NCBI GenBank assembly: GCA_000755425.1 | Contig: BBMT01000003.1 | Coordinates: 1-64,000, forward strand | DNA: 64,000 nt | Source of the DNA: Vibrio maritimus | GTDB taxonomy: Bacteria; Pseudomonadota; Gammaproteobacteria; Enterobacterales; Vibrionaceae | Direction: 5' to 3' | Shown here: one piece after another, positions 1-7,532 of the stretch | How the letters are laid out: every line of letters starts with the position of its first letter | Numbering within the stretch: the stretch's first letter is position 1 | Position numbers and translations under genes: made by a program | The notes under the pieces: generated by a model | The model's database searches: none | What the model was told of the DNA's origin: nothing | What the model saw: only the letters and a program-made list of their open reading frames with translations

Positions 1-219
1 ACTAAACCTATGTAACGAAAAGTATTTATTTATGGGAATAAACTTTAGCGCTATTTCCTCAATCAGCTGTATAGATATTATGTAGGTGAAAATTAATTTC
101 GAGTGTAGATGTTTTGGTTAGTGGAAAATTTTGAAATTACCAGTGATGGTTTATGCGTTCTGTGGAGTAAAGCACTTAGGATTTAAAAGAAATAAAAACA
201 AAGACAGAAAGGCTTTAAG

Positions 220-972
220 TTGGTGATAGCGATGGAACGTAACATAAAAAGCGACCCAGTTCGGTATTTAGAAGTTGTCAAAGTAAAACGCCCCCCCTTT
301 TTTCTTATAGTACTATTTTTGTTGATTCTATTATTGCCCAAAGTTTCTAGTTCAGTAGAGCTGGATGGAAATAAACCACGAGTATTTATTGGGAACTCTT
401 ACTTTGCATTAGCATCTAGACCTGCAGAGAGAGGGACGTTTGGTGAAGGTATTCAAGATGAGTATATGGTTGAATTCTTTAATGTTGAATCAGTTGATGA
501 TATCGGATCTGATATGTTAGGCAACGAGCTCAATCATGCAAAGATTGATTTTAATGATTCGGAGTATTCATGGGCGTTAGTTGTGCAGGAAGGTAATCGA
601 AACTACGCGGATGTCCATGTTGATGGTGATGGAAACCTTGCAGTCGTCAAGCAGTTTGGATATGAAAATTTAGCTCTTTTAGCACAAGTTGGAGACGGCA
701 ATATCGCCAAAATACTTCAGTATGAGAATGGAAATACTGCCTTGGTAATACAGCTAGGTGATGAAAATTATGCGAAGGTTATTCAGGAATCATCAGGCTT
801 AAGACTAAATAATAGAGTTAGCATCTTGCAGGATGGTAATAATCACAAAGCATTTATTTTAGCTGGTTCTGGAACAGATGTGGGAATTAGCCAAGTAAGT
901 AGCGTGCAAAGCAATACAATGATTGTGAATGCTTCTGGCGCTATGCGTATTGATATTAAACACGGAAACTAG
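220..972 (+). CDS. csgB: curlin minor-subunit-like protein (first csgB copy)
   Basis: Predicted secreted amyloid nucleator of curli-type fibres. A basic, proline-containing N-terminal stretch is followed by one strongly hydrophobic segment (about residues 26-43) that acts as signal peptide. The second half carries imperfect curlin repeats of about 20 residues with the pattern A-x-x-x-Q-x-G-x-x-N-x-A, for example around VVQEGNRNYA, LLAQVGDGNIA and VIQLGDENYA. The protein ends in a short motif like that of the second copy (ASGAMRID here, ASASMRVY at the other copy). The start is uncertain: TTG at 220 and GTG at 223 both sit behind AGAAAGG (206-212), while ATG at 232 is too far from it. It is longer than typical CsgB because of an extended N-terminal half. 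csgA follows after 182 bp. The csgB rather than csgA call rests on gene order and the C-terminal motif. Confidence 0.8.
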   Translation: MVIAMERNIKSDPVRYLEVVKVKRPPFFLIVLFLLILLLPKVSSSVELDGNKPRVFIGNSYFALASRPAERGTFGEGIQDEYMVEFFNVESVDDIGSDMLGNELNHAKIDFNDSEYSWALVVQEGNRNYADVHVDGDGNLAVVKQFGYENLALLAQVGDGNIAKILQYENGNTALVIQLGDENYAKVIQESSGLRLNNRVSILQDGNNHKAFILAGSGTDVGISQVSSVQSNTMIVNASGAMRIDIKHGN

Positions 973-1154
973 TGATTTCTTCATTATTGCTAGTCACGAA
1001 TTATTTTGCATTAAACGGCTTTAGTTAGGTTAAATGCATATATAGCGTCAGATCTTATGTTGCATACAAGCTTACAAGCATACAGCGGGATCAAGACAAA
1101 ACATACTCTTATTTATGAGAGTACACTGAAAAAAGGACTTAAAAGGAGTCACTT

Positions 1155-2087
1155 ATGAATGTTTTTAAGAGTAGTGTATTGGCAGTTGCAATTATGTCTG
1201 CTGCAGGTGTGAATGCACAGCTAACCCAAGCTGACTTGGATGGTTTGAGTGGTCCAGAAATTCTTCCAGTACCAGCCGAAGGTCTTCAACCGGTTAATCT
1301 TTATATTGCTACTGGGGTTGCTGCCTACAACGCGGTTGTTGATGGAGGTCGACAATTACCAACATCTGGGGGAGGAAACTATGCAATATGGCAAGTTGGG
1401 AATGGTTCCGATGCGGAAGTCGATATTGATCAAACAGGCGCACAAACCTTGAATGTCGTTTATGTAGACACGAGTGAAAGTGTTAAATCAAAAGTAGATG
1501 TAGAGCAAACTGGCAGTTTTTCAGCTGCATATGTTGACTTCAATGGCGGGCAGGGACAAGACTCACTAGGCAACCTTGGTATCATATCGCAAAGCGGTTC
1601 TGGAAATGTTGCAGGGTTGGACGTTGGTTCTAATAGTAACTACAACGATTTCCGTGTGAACCAGAGTGGTAGTGATAATATCGCTATTGTTAGAGGGCGT
1701 GATATGACTAATAGAAACGAGGTTACAGTTGATATGATCGATGGCTCTTCTAACAAAGCTATCGTGACCTTTAATAACCCTGCTAACGGGGGAGCGGGTG
1801 CTAGTCGTAATAATGTTGATATAGATATTGTTGGAGGTTCATCTAACTTTGTTAGAACTCAAGTTTTAGGTGATGGTTCATTAAGAAATACTGTTGATAT
1901 TGACGTTAAAGGTAATAGTGAACGAAACAGAGTCTTCACCAAGCAAACCGCTTCTGATTCATATGCCGATATTTCACTGGATGCAAGTAGTGATAATGCT
2001 GTATTGATCAGCCAAACTAGCAATAACTCCGTGGCATACATTATTGGCAATGGAGCTCAAGGAAATGTTGGTATTATAAACCAATAA
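1155..2087 (+). CDS. csgA: curlin major-subunit-like protein (first csgA copy)
   Basis: Predicted main structural subunit of an extracellular amyloid fibre. The first 21 residues form a signal peptide ending at VNA-Q. The rest is rich in Gly, Ser, Asn, Asp and Val with degenerate curlin-like strands such as DIDQTGAQ, DVEQTGSF and IISQSGSGNVA, plus many N/D-rich turns. At 310 residues it is about twice the length of the E. coli CsgA and its repeats are less regular, as in many marine gammaproteobacterial CsgA proteins. The start is fixed by AAAAGGAGT about 8 bases upstream. It follows the csgB copy on the same strand and is followed by a 28-bp palindrome and then csgD. Sure of the family, less sure of which subunit role. 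Confidence 0.82.
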   Translation: MNVFKSSVLAVAIMSAAGVNAQLTQADLDGLSGPEILPVPAEGLQPVNLYIATGVAAYNAVVDGGRQLPTSGGGNYAIWQVGNGSDAEVDIDQTGAQTLNVVYVDTSESVKSKVDVEQTGSFSAAYVDFNGGQGQDSLGNLGIISQSGSGNVAGLDVGSNSNYNDFRVNQSGSDNIAIVRGRDMTNRNEVTVDMIDGSSNKAIVTFNNPANGGAGASRNNVDIDIVGGSSNFVRTQVLGDGSLRNTVDIDVKGNSERNRVFTKQTASDSYADISLDASSDNAVLISQTSNNSVAYIIGNGAQGNVGIINQ

Positions 2088-2102
2088 TTGTAATTTCTTG
2101 TA

Positions 2103-2130
2103 GGTTTTGTTTGTATATACAAACAAAACC
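2103..2130 (+). terminator. perfect 28-bp palindrome after csgA
   Basis: Both arms are exact: the left arm starts GGTTTTGTTTG and the right arm is its complement, with TATA in the centre. It lies 15 bp after the csgA stop. The hairpin is AT-rich and not followed by a clear T-run, so it may be a weak terminator, an RNA-stabilising stem or a protein-binding site. Confidence 0.45.
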
Positions 2131-2342
2131 CTCAAGTTTAACTTTCTGTAATGTGTATTAAGCAGAATCGTATGACCGTTAGCCACAGACAAAAATTCTC
2201 ACTTATGAGAAATACGAAGCAACTTATTGATTAATATGAGTGGTTGCTTAGATATGAGCATCCAACCCAATATCGTAGTTTAAATCCTCTGTTATACTTT
2301 CAGCTTAGAAGCTTTGAATGTTTTACATACAAGGAGTTAGAC

Positions 2343-3023
2343 ATGCCCAACGATAAGGACATCACCCCTCATGCCATTCTTCTCGCAGGCAACAGCCTGC
2401 AATCTAACTTACTCAAAGACTCTATTGAGCAGAAGGTTGCGCTCAAGATTCGATTAGTCTCGCCGGAAACCCTATATAGCCATCGTGATGAAACGCTCGG
2501 CAGTGATACCGACTATATCATCATTGATTACGCGACCATCGGTAGCACTAACGCATCTAAGTATTTAGAAGTTATCGAAGGGGTAGAGAAGTACACTCAA
2601 GAAATCCTTTTGAATGCGCCAAGCAACCTTGCTCATGCCGAAATGTTGAAGTGGCAAAATTTGGTGGGTGTCTTTTATGACTCTGATACTATCGAAACAC
2701 TAGTTGCCGGCTTTGAACGAATCCTGGCAGGCGAGCTGTGGATGAGTCGCAAACTTGTTTACGAGTATGTTCATTTCTATCGTCGTCGCCAGTGTGCGAA
2801 GACCAGCCCTTACTACACTCGACTAACAAAACGCGAACAACAGATCATCAAGCTACTGGGGGATGGGGCATCAAATGTCGAGATTGCCGAGACGCTGTTT
2901 GTAAGTGAGAACACAGTCAAAGCCCACCTACACAACGCTTTTAAGAAAATAAAAGTCAAGAATCGACTTCAGGCGCTGTTGTGGGTTAAGAACAATGTTG
3001 CATCGAGTGAATTTGTACAGTAG
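2343..3023 (+). CDS. csgD: CsgD/VpsT-family LuxR-type regulator
   Basis: Transcription regulator expected to control the curlin and secretion genes. Residues 1-135 form a degenerate receiver-like domain without the normal phosphorylation pocket. Residues about 155-220 are a LuxR/FixJ helix-turn-helix (LTKREQQIIKLL, then NVEIAETLFVSENTVKAHL). The linker before the HTH has W133-M134-S135-R136, which fits the W[F/L/M][T/S]R motif by which VpsT of V. cholerae binds c-di-GMP at nearly the same position. E. coli CsgD is not known to bind through such a motif. ATG 2343 is chosen because AAGGAGTT lies just before it; an upstream TTG at 2244 has no such site. It sits between the first csgBA pair and the convergent csgEFG operon. 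It could also be called a VpsT homologue. Confidence 0.85.
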   Translation: MPNDKDITPHAILLAGNSLQSNLLKDSIEQKVALKIRLVSPETLYSHRDETLGSDTDYIIIDYATIGSTNASKYLEVIEGVEKYTQEILLNAPSNLAHAEMLKWQNLVGVFYDSDTIETLVAGFERILAGELWMSRKLVYEYVHFYRRRQCAKTSPYYTRLTKREQQIIKLLGDGASNVEIAETLFVSENTVKAHLHNAFKKIKVKNRLQALLWVKNNVASSEFVQ

Positions 3024-3045
3024 TTAAGCTTTTTGAATAGGTAAG

Positions 3046-3077
3046 AGCGTCATTTCTTGGGAATGGCGCTTTTTTTT
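3046..3077 (+). terminator. intrinsic terminator of csgD
   Basis: Nine-bp stem, AGCGTCATT (3046-3054) with AATGGCGCT (3062-3070), containing one G-T pair and a 7-nt loop, followed by seven further T bases. Confidence 0.85.
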
Positions 3078-3104
3078 GTACTGGGTTTTTGGTTCTTAGT
3101 CCTC

Positions 3105-3152
3105 GGAGTTTGGAGTTTGGAGTTTGGAGTTTGGAGTTTGGAGTTTGGAGTT
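3105..3152. repeat. 7-bp tandem array, unit GGAGTTT (about 6.9 copies)
   Basis: Six perfect GGAGTTT units (3105-3146) followed by a near-complete seventh. It lies in the gap between the csgD terminator and the csgG stop codon. No gene is supported here; a long minus-strand frame through both arrays is a by-product of the 7-bp periodicity. Confidence 0.95.
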
Positions 3153-3249
3153 GGGATCAAAATTATCGCTGTATAGGCAGATGGAGGTTTGAGCACTTGA
3201 GAGAAAAGTTATTGTTGACTCATTGAAAAGTTGAAAATAGGGTGGCCTG

Positions 3250-3368
3250 AAGAACCAAGAACCAAGAACCAAGAACCAAGAACCAAGAACCAAGAACCAA
3301 GAACCAAGAACCAAGAACCAAGAACCAAGAACCAAGAACCAAGAACCAAGAACCAAGAACCAAGAACC
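3250..3368. repeat. 7-bp tandem array, unit AAGAACC (17 perfect copies)
   Basis: 119 bases made of 17 uninterrupted AAGAACC units. One extra copy of the reverse complement, GGTTCTT, lies at 3091-3097, just before the GGAGTTT array. The copy number is likely to vary between strains by slippage. Confidence 0.97.
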
Positions 3369-3462
3369 GAAATGAACTAATAAGGCGTGTTTGGAAAAGA
3401 AAAAAACAGGGCTAAGGGTAAGTTCCGTTTTCCACAAAGCCTGTTTACTGCTTACTCGGTTG

Positions 3463-4299
3463 CTAAAGAATTTCCGTTTCAGCTTGAGAGTATCTTGCGA
3501 TGATTGGGTTAGACATAGCTTGCGGGTCGCTTGCTGACCACATACCGCGCTCCATGCCTTTAACAATCAAATGAATCACTGCAGCATCAATGGCCGACAT
3601 AACCGCGATGTTGACAGGTTCGTTGTTGCTGTATCCCATTTCTACTTCTAGTAATTCTTTGTAATCAATAAAGCGGAACGCACCTAGTCCCATTTCATGT
3701 GAAGAGATGGTCTTTGACGTGGTGATACTGAGCAGCACTTGACCACTACGAACGTCAACCGCTCTTAGGTTTACGGTGACTTGATCCGTTCTATATTGCC
3801 CTGACGCACCAATTCCGAGATATTTTGCGCCAAGTCCACCGGTACGAATATTGGAATCGTAAGCGACTATACCGCCTTCAATAACCACGTTGGCAGAGTT
3901 AAGTGAAGAGAGGTCGGCGCCGTGATTGGAGATGACTTTGTCTTTCTTTTGAGCGGCGCGAATAATTTTTCGTTCAGTCAAAAGGTTTTGCAGACCTTCA
4001 CGCTCTAATGGAACAAACCATTGCGAATCCAATAAAGAAGTTGTGAGTAGTGAAGTACCACCTTGGGGAACCGCGGTAGAAAAGTTACTGTTTGGTTGCG
4101 GCTTGTATTGACCCGTCTGATCCCTAAAGTCATACACAGAAACCAAGATTTTACCAGCTGGTTTGGGTAGTGACACTAAGTCAGTATAGGTTGCGCCTCG
4201 CGGCATTAATTTCGGTGATGCGTCGGTATCAGGAATATCCAATGAATACGCGCACCCGCTCAGCAGCAGCACTAAGCCAATAGAAATGAGACCTTTCAT
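3463..4299 (-). CDS. csgG: curli secretion channel lipoprotein CsgG
   Basis: Outer-membrane lipoprotein that forms the nonameric channel for curlin export. The N-terminus is a lipoprotein signal with lipobox LLSGC (Cys16). The body has the family blocks PKLMPRG, GKILVSVYDFRDQTGQ, SNFSTAVPQ, FVPLEREGLQNLLTERKIIRAAQ and FRFIDYKELLE. The length (278 aa) matches E. coli CsgG (277). At the channel constriction the residues equal to E. coli Asn55 and Phe56 are kept, but the position of Tyr51 is Gln (KPQPNSNF against KPYPASNF). It is the last gene of csgE-csgF-csgG, 17 bp after csgF. Confidence 0.96.
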   Translation of the reverse strand: MKGLISIGLVLLLSGCAYSLDIPDTDASPKLMPRGATYTDLVSLPKPAGKILVSVYDFRDQTGQYKPQPNSNFSTAVPQGGTSLLTTSLLDSQWFVPLEREGLQNLLTERKIIRAAQKKDKVISNHGADLSSLNSANVVIEGGIVAYDSNIRTGGLGAKYLGIGASGQYRTDQVTVNLRAVDVRSGQVLLSITTSKTISSHEMGLGAFRFIDYKELLEVEMGYSNNEPVNIAVMSAIDAAVIHLIVKGMERGMWSASDPQAMSNPIIARYSQAETEIL

Positions 4300-4316
4300 G
4301 ATACGTTCCTTGTAAA

Positions 4317-4727
4317 TTAGAGGTCGGGATTGAGCCCTGAAACACTGATTTCAGTTGATTCTCCAGTTTCTTTGTCGACTATTTGCACCAACAAATTACC
4401 TGAGTCGTCTACGACGTTCAGGAAAAAGTCGTCGGTTTCAAGCTGACCGGTATTGCCGTTACCTATGTCGGCAAGCAGTTGGCTAATGAGTCGTGACTCT
4501 AAACTAGAAGCCAGCCTGTCGAGCGCCGATTCTTCTTCGAATTCGAACGTAGATGCGTTTGGATCAGAGTAATCGTTGATCGCGTTTGCGTGGTTGATCA
4601 GTATGGTACTGTTAAGTGGGTTACCACCGAAACTAGGGTTAATAGGTGTATACACCAGCTCCGAGCTGTGGACAAACGGTGTTGCTACCACAGCCAATAG
4701 AGCGAGTTTGCTTGATAAATTTGCCAT
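4317..4727 (-). CDS. csgF: curli assembly factor CsgF
   Basis: Surface-exposed partner of CsgG that couples secretion to CsgB-nucleated assembly. The signal peptide covers about residues 1-21. The mature N-terminus keeps the channel-binding peptide signature INPSFGGNP, followed by a Ser/Asn/Asp-rich stretch and the conserved C-terminal block DFFLNVVDDSGNLLVQIVDKETGE, ending VSGLNPDL. ATG 4727 is preferred over an in-frame ATG at 4751 because AAGG lies 8 bases before it and the upstream ATG would overlap csgE and lacks a ribosome-binding site. The gene starts 11 bp after the csgE stop, so the two are co-transcribed. Confidence 0.93.
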   Translation of the reverse strand: MANLSSKLALLAVVATPFVHSSELVYTPINPSFGGNPLNSTILINHANAINDYSDPNASTFEFEEESALDRLASSLESRLISQLLADIGNGNTGQLETDDFFLNVVDDSGNLLVQIVDKETGESTEISVSGLNPDL

Positions 4728-4737
4728 CCTTGCCGCC

Positions 4738-5238
4738 TTAAAATTCATCATGTTCTAGATCAAACGTATCTAGGTAGAGTCGCTCTGCTTGCCAACGAAT
4801 GATGTAGTTACTAACTACTCGTAAGGCATCTTGAGCTCTGTCTTTAGCTTGACGTCGACCTGGTGACAGCGCTGTTCTATATATCACCTGCCTTGAGTGG
4901 AAGACTTCGATGATGCTACCGGAGAGCGCTGTTGGTATTTCATTCACAGTGAGATTTTCTTGAAGATTCGGATACTGGTCATTCAGCTGCTGAGTGAAGA
5001 AAAAATAAAAGTCCTCTCCCAAACGAGTGATGGTTCTATCCACGATAACGCCACTCACTTCATTGAAGTTATTAAATGGCGGCTTCAGTCTATCTCCCTG
5101 TTCGAGCTTGTTCCCATTTTCGAGTTTGGTTCCGTTTTCGAGAGGAGCCCCGTTTTCAAGCTTGTTACTGGCAATACTAGGTATTGCGAACACTACAAGC
5201 GTTAAAGTAAGCAGTTTTAAAGTCATAAAGGCTCCCAT
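4738..5238 (-). CDS. csgE: curli secretion specificity factor CsgE with repeat insertion
   Basis: Periplasmic cap of the CsgG channel that selects curlin subunits. Conserved features are the signal peptide, the block VDRTITRLGEDFYFFF, LTVNEIPTALSGS and the C-terminus DLEHDEF, nearly identical to the end of E. coli CsgE. Unusual: between the signal peptide and the CsgE domain there are five hexapeptides (NKLENG, APLENG, TKLENG, NKLEQG, DRLKPP), encoded by 18-bp units at about 5092-5170. These are absent from E. coli CsgE and make the protein longer (166 against about 129 aa). ATG 5226 is an alternative start behind GGGAG; ATG 5238 is behind AAGGA. Confidence 0.93.
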   Translation of the reverse strand: MGAFMTLKLLTLTLVVFAIPSIASNKLENGAPLENGTKLENGNKLEQGDRLKPPFNNFNEVSGVIVDRTITRLGEDFYFFFTQQLNDQYPNLQENLTVNEIPTALSGSIIEVFHSRQVIYRTALSPGRRQAKDRAQDALRVVSNYIIRWQAERLYLDTFDLEHDEF

Positions 5239-5570
5239 TCCAAAATCCTTTTTAAAAAATGAGATTAGATTCGTGAAAATCTACGTTAAAGCCTAACTCA
5301 AGCTTCGTGGTTTCAACATAAACTTATGACCTAGAAGTTAGGTGTTTTTTTTCATACTTCGGACGTGTGTTTTCCCTCTCTAATAAAACAACTTTCCAAT
5401 AAATTATTCCAGTAACTCGTTTTTAGTTTAGAGCGAAAAATTCAGTGCAAAATTAGAATTACTTCATCAACGTTTGGGACGGAAATAAATGAACTTAGTT
5501 CTCTCTTATCGAGTCAAGGGTTGTTATTTCTGATGTTTAAACAGTATTCATGGATGAACGGTAAATTGAA
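5239..5570. promoter_or_regulatory. divergent control region, csgEFG / second csgBA
   Basis: 332 bp between two divergent transcription units. It is AT-rich and has no credible gene. It is the obvious place for CsgD and other regulator sites, but no operator could be assigned with confidence from sequence alone. Confidence 0.5.
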
Positions 5571-6230
5571 ATGAATTCTCATTACAAGCTTTCAAAAACC
5601 ATTTTGTGGACGCCAATATTAATGCTCGCGATAGCTCAAAGCGGATCCGTGCAAGGCGCGTCCTTTTGGTATGCACCTAACGGAGGACTCAGCGCTCCAC
5701 CAGGGACGTTCCTTGATGGTGTGAGTGAAGATGTGTTGGAGGACTATGACGCGTTCGTGACTGGAACCAGTTCTGACTTGGACAATTATTCCGAGGTTCA
5801 TTCTTTCAACGTAACCAACTCCGCCGCTCTCATCGTTCAAGAAGGGGGAGGGGCTTCAAATGCTGGCAATAAAGCCAAGATTATTCAGAGAGATGGCGCT
5901 CGAAATACGGCGCTCGTCACCCAGTCAGGACGAGGCAATACGGCTTATATCTCTCAAGATGGTAGCGACAATGCGGCCTATATCGGTCAGTTGGGTCGAA
6001 ACGGTGAGGCATTGATAGAGCAAAATGGGAACAACAATTTAGCATTAGTTGGCCAGGCCAATCTCGGGTTTGCCTCGAGCCAGCTCAGTATATCTCAACA
6101 GCGAGATAATAATATTGCGGTCGTTGCTGGTGCAGGCGCCGCAAATTTAGGCATTTCTCAAGATGGTGGAGATTCCGCCATTATAAACGCTTCGGCGTCA
6201 ATGAGAGTTTATATAAACCAAGCCAATTAA
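5571..6230 (+). CDS. csgB: curlin minor-subunit-like protein (second csgB copy)
   Basis: Predicted curli nucleator. Signal peptide in about residues 1-30 (hydrophobic core WTPILMLAIA, cleavage near VQGAS). The second half has five to six regular curlin repeats, for example VTQSGRGNTAYISQDGSDNA and GQLGRNGEALIEQNGNNNLA, more canonical than in the first csgB copy. The tail ASASMRVYINQAN resembles that of the first copy. ATG 5571 has only a weak ribosome-binding site. It is divergent from csgE and leads a csgB-csgA-small protein unit in the order seen in the E. coli csgBAC operon. Confidence 0.88.
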   Translation: MNSHYKLSKTILWTPILMLAIAQSGSVQGASFWYAPNGGLSAPPGTFLDGVSEDVLEDYDAFVTGTSSDLDNYSEVHSFNVTNSAALIVQEGGGASNAGNKAKIIQRDGARNTALVTQSGRGNTAYISQDGSDNAAYIGQLGRNGEALIEQNGNNNLALVGQANLGFASSQLSISQQRDNNIAVVAGAGAANLGISQDGGDSAIINASASMRVYINQAN

Positions 6231-6313
6231 TCAGCGGTAAAGCTCGGGTTATATATAAATATCCTTCTTCGGAAGGACATAAACGACATGGAATGTAAAA
6301 AGGAAACCTAGTT

Positions 6314-7132
6314 ATGAAAAAGTTAGCGTTATTAACTGCAAGTATTTTGGCATCGGGCGCAGTCGTCGCGTCACCTATTTATGATTTTGATGAAGTGCAA
6401 GGCGGCGGCACTAATGTCTCGGGAACTAATATACGAGACGCACTTACTTCATCAGGGCTAGTTCAGACACTAGACAACGATGCTGAGGTTCATATGGAAA
6501 ACGGTGGCGGCAATGATGTCGTTATTATCCAAGGTGAACTTGGTGGTGCTGAACACAACCGTGCGTTTGTTGACATTGAGTCTGAAGGCTGGAGCAACGA
6601 TGTGCGAATCAGACAGCACATTGTAGAGAATGATGCGATCGTTCAAGTTGGTAAAGAGGATAGTTCTGACGAATCATTTAATAACGTTGTCGATATTAAT
6701 CAAAGTGCAAATGTTGCTGGTACTAGTGCAGGTAATGGAGTAAACAGAGCCTGGGTTTCGCTTGATGACGCAGGCAATTCAATAGTGAATATTGACCAAG
6801 ATTACAACAACCGAGCCGCTGTAGTTATTGATGGTAATAGCTCTTTAGCTACGGGGAATACGGTTGATGTTAACCAACTTGGTAAAGCTCATAATACCAA
6901 CGTCGGTATCTTTGGAGACAGTGACCGAAATGATGTTTATGTGAAACATATGGATGGACACGGAAAATCACAGGCAGATATTTCGATTAAGAACTCTAGT
7001 AATAACCGAGGCAGCAATAATTGGGGTGGTTATGCACAAGACGGTATCCATGTGGTTCAGTCAACCGGTGATTACGCGGGTGTTTTCGTGACTAACTCTA
7101 ACTCTAACGCTGTATTTATTTATCAAAACTAG
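6314..7132 (+). CDS. csgA: curlin major-subunit-like protein (second csgA copy)
   Basis: Predicted structural curli subunit. Signal peptide ends near VVAS-P (residue 20). The mature part is Asn/Asp/Gly-rich with degenerate beta-strand/turn repeats such as VVDINQSANV, IVNIDQDYNNRA and TVDVNQLGKAHN, and ends AVFIYQN, a typical curlin end. AAAAAGGAAA precedes ATG 6314. It lies 83 bp after csgB. The stop codon TAG overlaps the GTG start of the next gene. Its repeat details differ from the copy at 1155, so this is an old duplication or a separate subunit, not a recent copy. Confidence 0.85.
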   Translation: MKKLALLTASILASGAVVASPIYDFDEVQGGGTNVSGTNIRDALTSSGLVQTLDNDAEVHMENGGGNDVVIIQGELGGAEHNRAFVDIESEGWSNDVRIRQHIVENDAIVQVGKEDSSDESFNNVVDINQSANVAGTSAGNGVNRAWVSLDDAGNSIVNIDQDYNNRAAVVIDGNSSLATGNTVDVNQLGKAHNTNVGIFGDSDRNDVYVKHMDGHGKSQADISIKNSSNNRGSNNWGGYAQDGIHVVQSTGDYAGVFVTNSNSNAVFIYQN

Positions 7133-7467
7133 TGTTTAACCTGACGAAACTGGCGATGCTCGTAGGCATCGCCTTTTTATTGGCCGAAGCATCAGCCAAT
7201 CAAGTAATCTCCCCTCTGGCAATTGACTGTCAGGTTAACGGACGCTCCTCTGCCTCTTCAGCTACGCTAACTTGGGAAGCGGATGGAACGATGGTCTTGA
7301 CGACAAAGACTCGCAACACTTTTCGTTATGAAAACAGCAGTGGGCGTATCTCGATACGGCTTTCTGAATCACAGTTTCCAATTACGATCCGGGATGTAAA
7401 ACGCCACACATTATGGCATGTGACGAGCAAGTGCTTAATTGAAGTTGTACAGACTTCAAATAAATAA
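7132..7467 (+). CDS. small secreted protein in the csgC position
   Basis: Unrecognised 111-residue protein with an N-terminal signal peptide (core MLVGIAFLLAEASA). The mature part looks beta-rich and has two cysteines (AIDCQV and SKCLIE), which could form a disulfide. Its GTG start overlaps the csgA stop by one base (TAGTG), so translation is probably coupled. In E. coli the gene at this place is csgC, an inhibitor of premature amyloid formation; alphaproteobacteria use an unrelated-looking CsgH. I see no clear sequence match to CsgC, so the functional idea rests on position, size and secretion only. Confidence 0.6.
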   Translation: MFNLTKLAMLVGIAFLLAEASANQVISPLAIDCQVNGRSSASSATLTWEADGTMVLTTKTRNTFRYENSSGRISIRLSESQFPITIRDVKRHTLWHVTSKCLIEVVQTSNK

Positions 7468-7498
7468 AGCCCCTAAACTCAATGAGCATAGGGGCTTT
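7466..7498. terminator. bidirectional terminator between the curli and mal units
   Basis: Ten-bp perfect stem, AAAGCCCCTA (7466-7475) with TAGGGGCTTT (7489-7498). It ends both the csgBA unit (plus) and malK (minus); on the minus strand it is followed by a T-rich tail. Confidence 0.85.
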
Positions 7499-7532
7499 CA
7501 GCAAGCAAAGGTGCTTAAAACAGTTAGAGAGC

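Noticed and set aside
3250..3368. CRISPR-like repeat array
   Set aside because: Units are 7 bp and directly joined without spacers; no cas genes nearby.
3096..3566. Minus-strand frame of 156 residues with SWFLVLG repeats
   Set aside because: It is produced by the AAGAACC array, whose 7-bp unit gives a 7-residue peptide repeat in any frame. It overlaps csgG and has no ribosome-binding site.
5027..5296. Plus-strand frames across csgE rich in Ser/Phe
   Set aside because: These are shadows of the csgE repeat region on the opposite strand.
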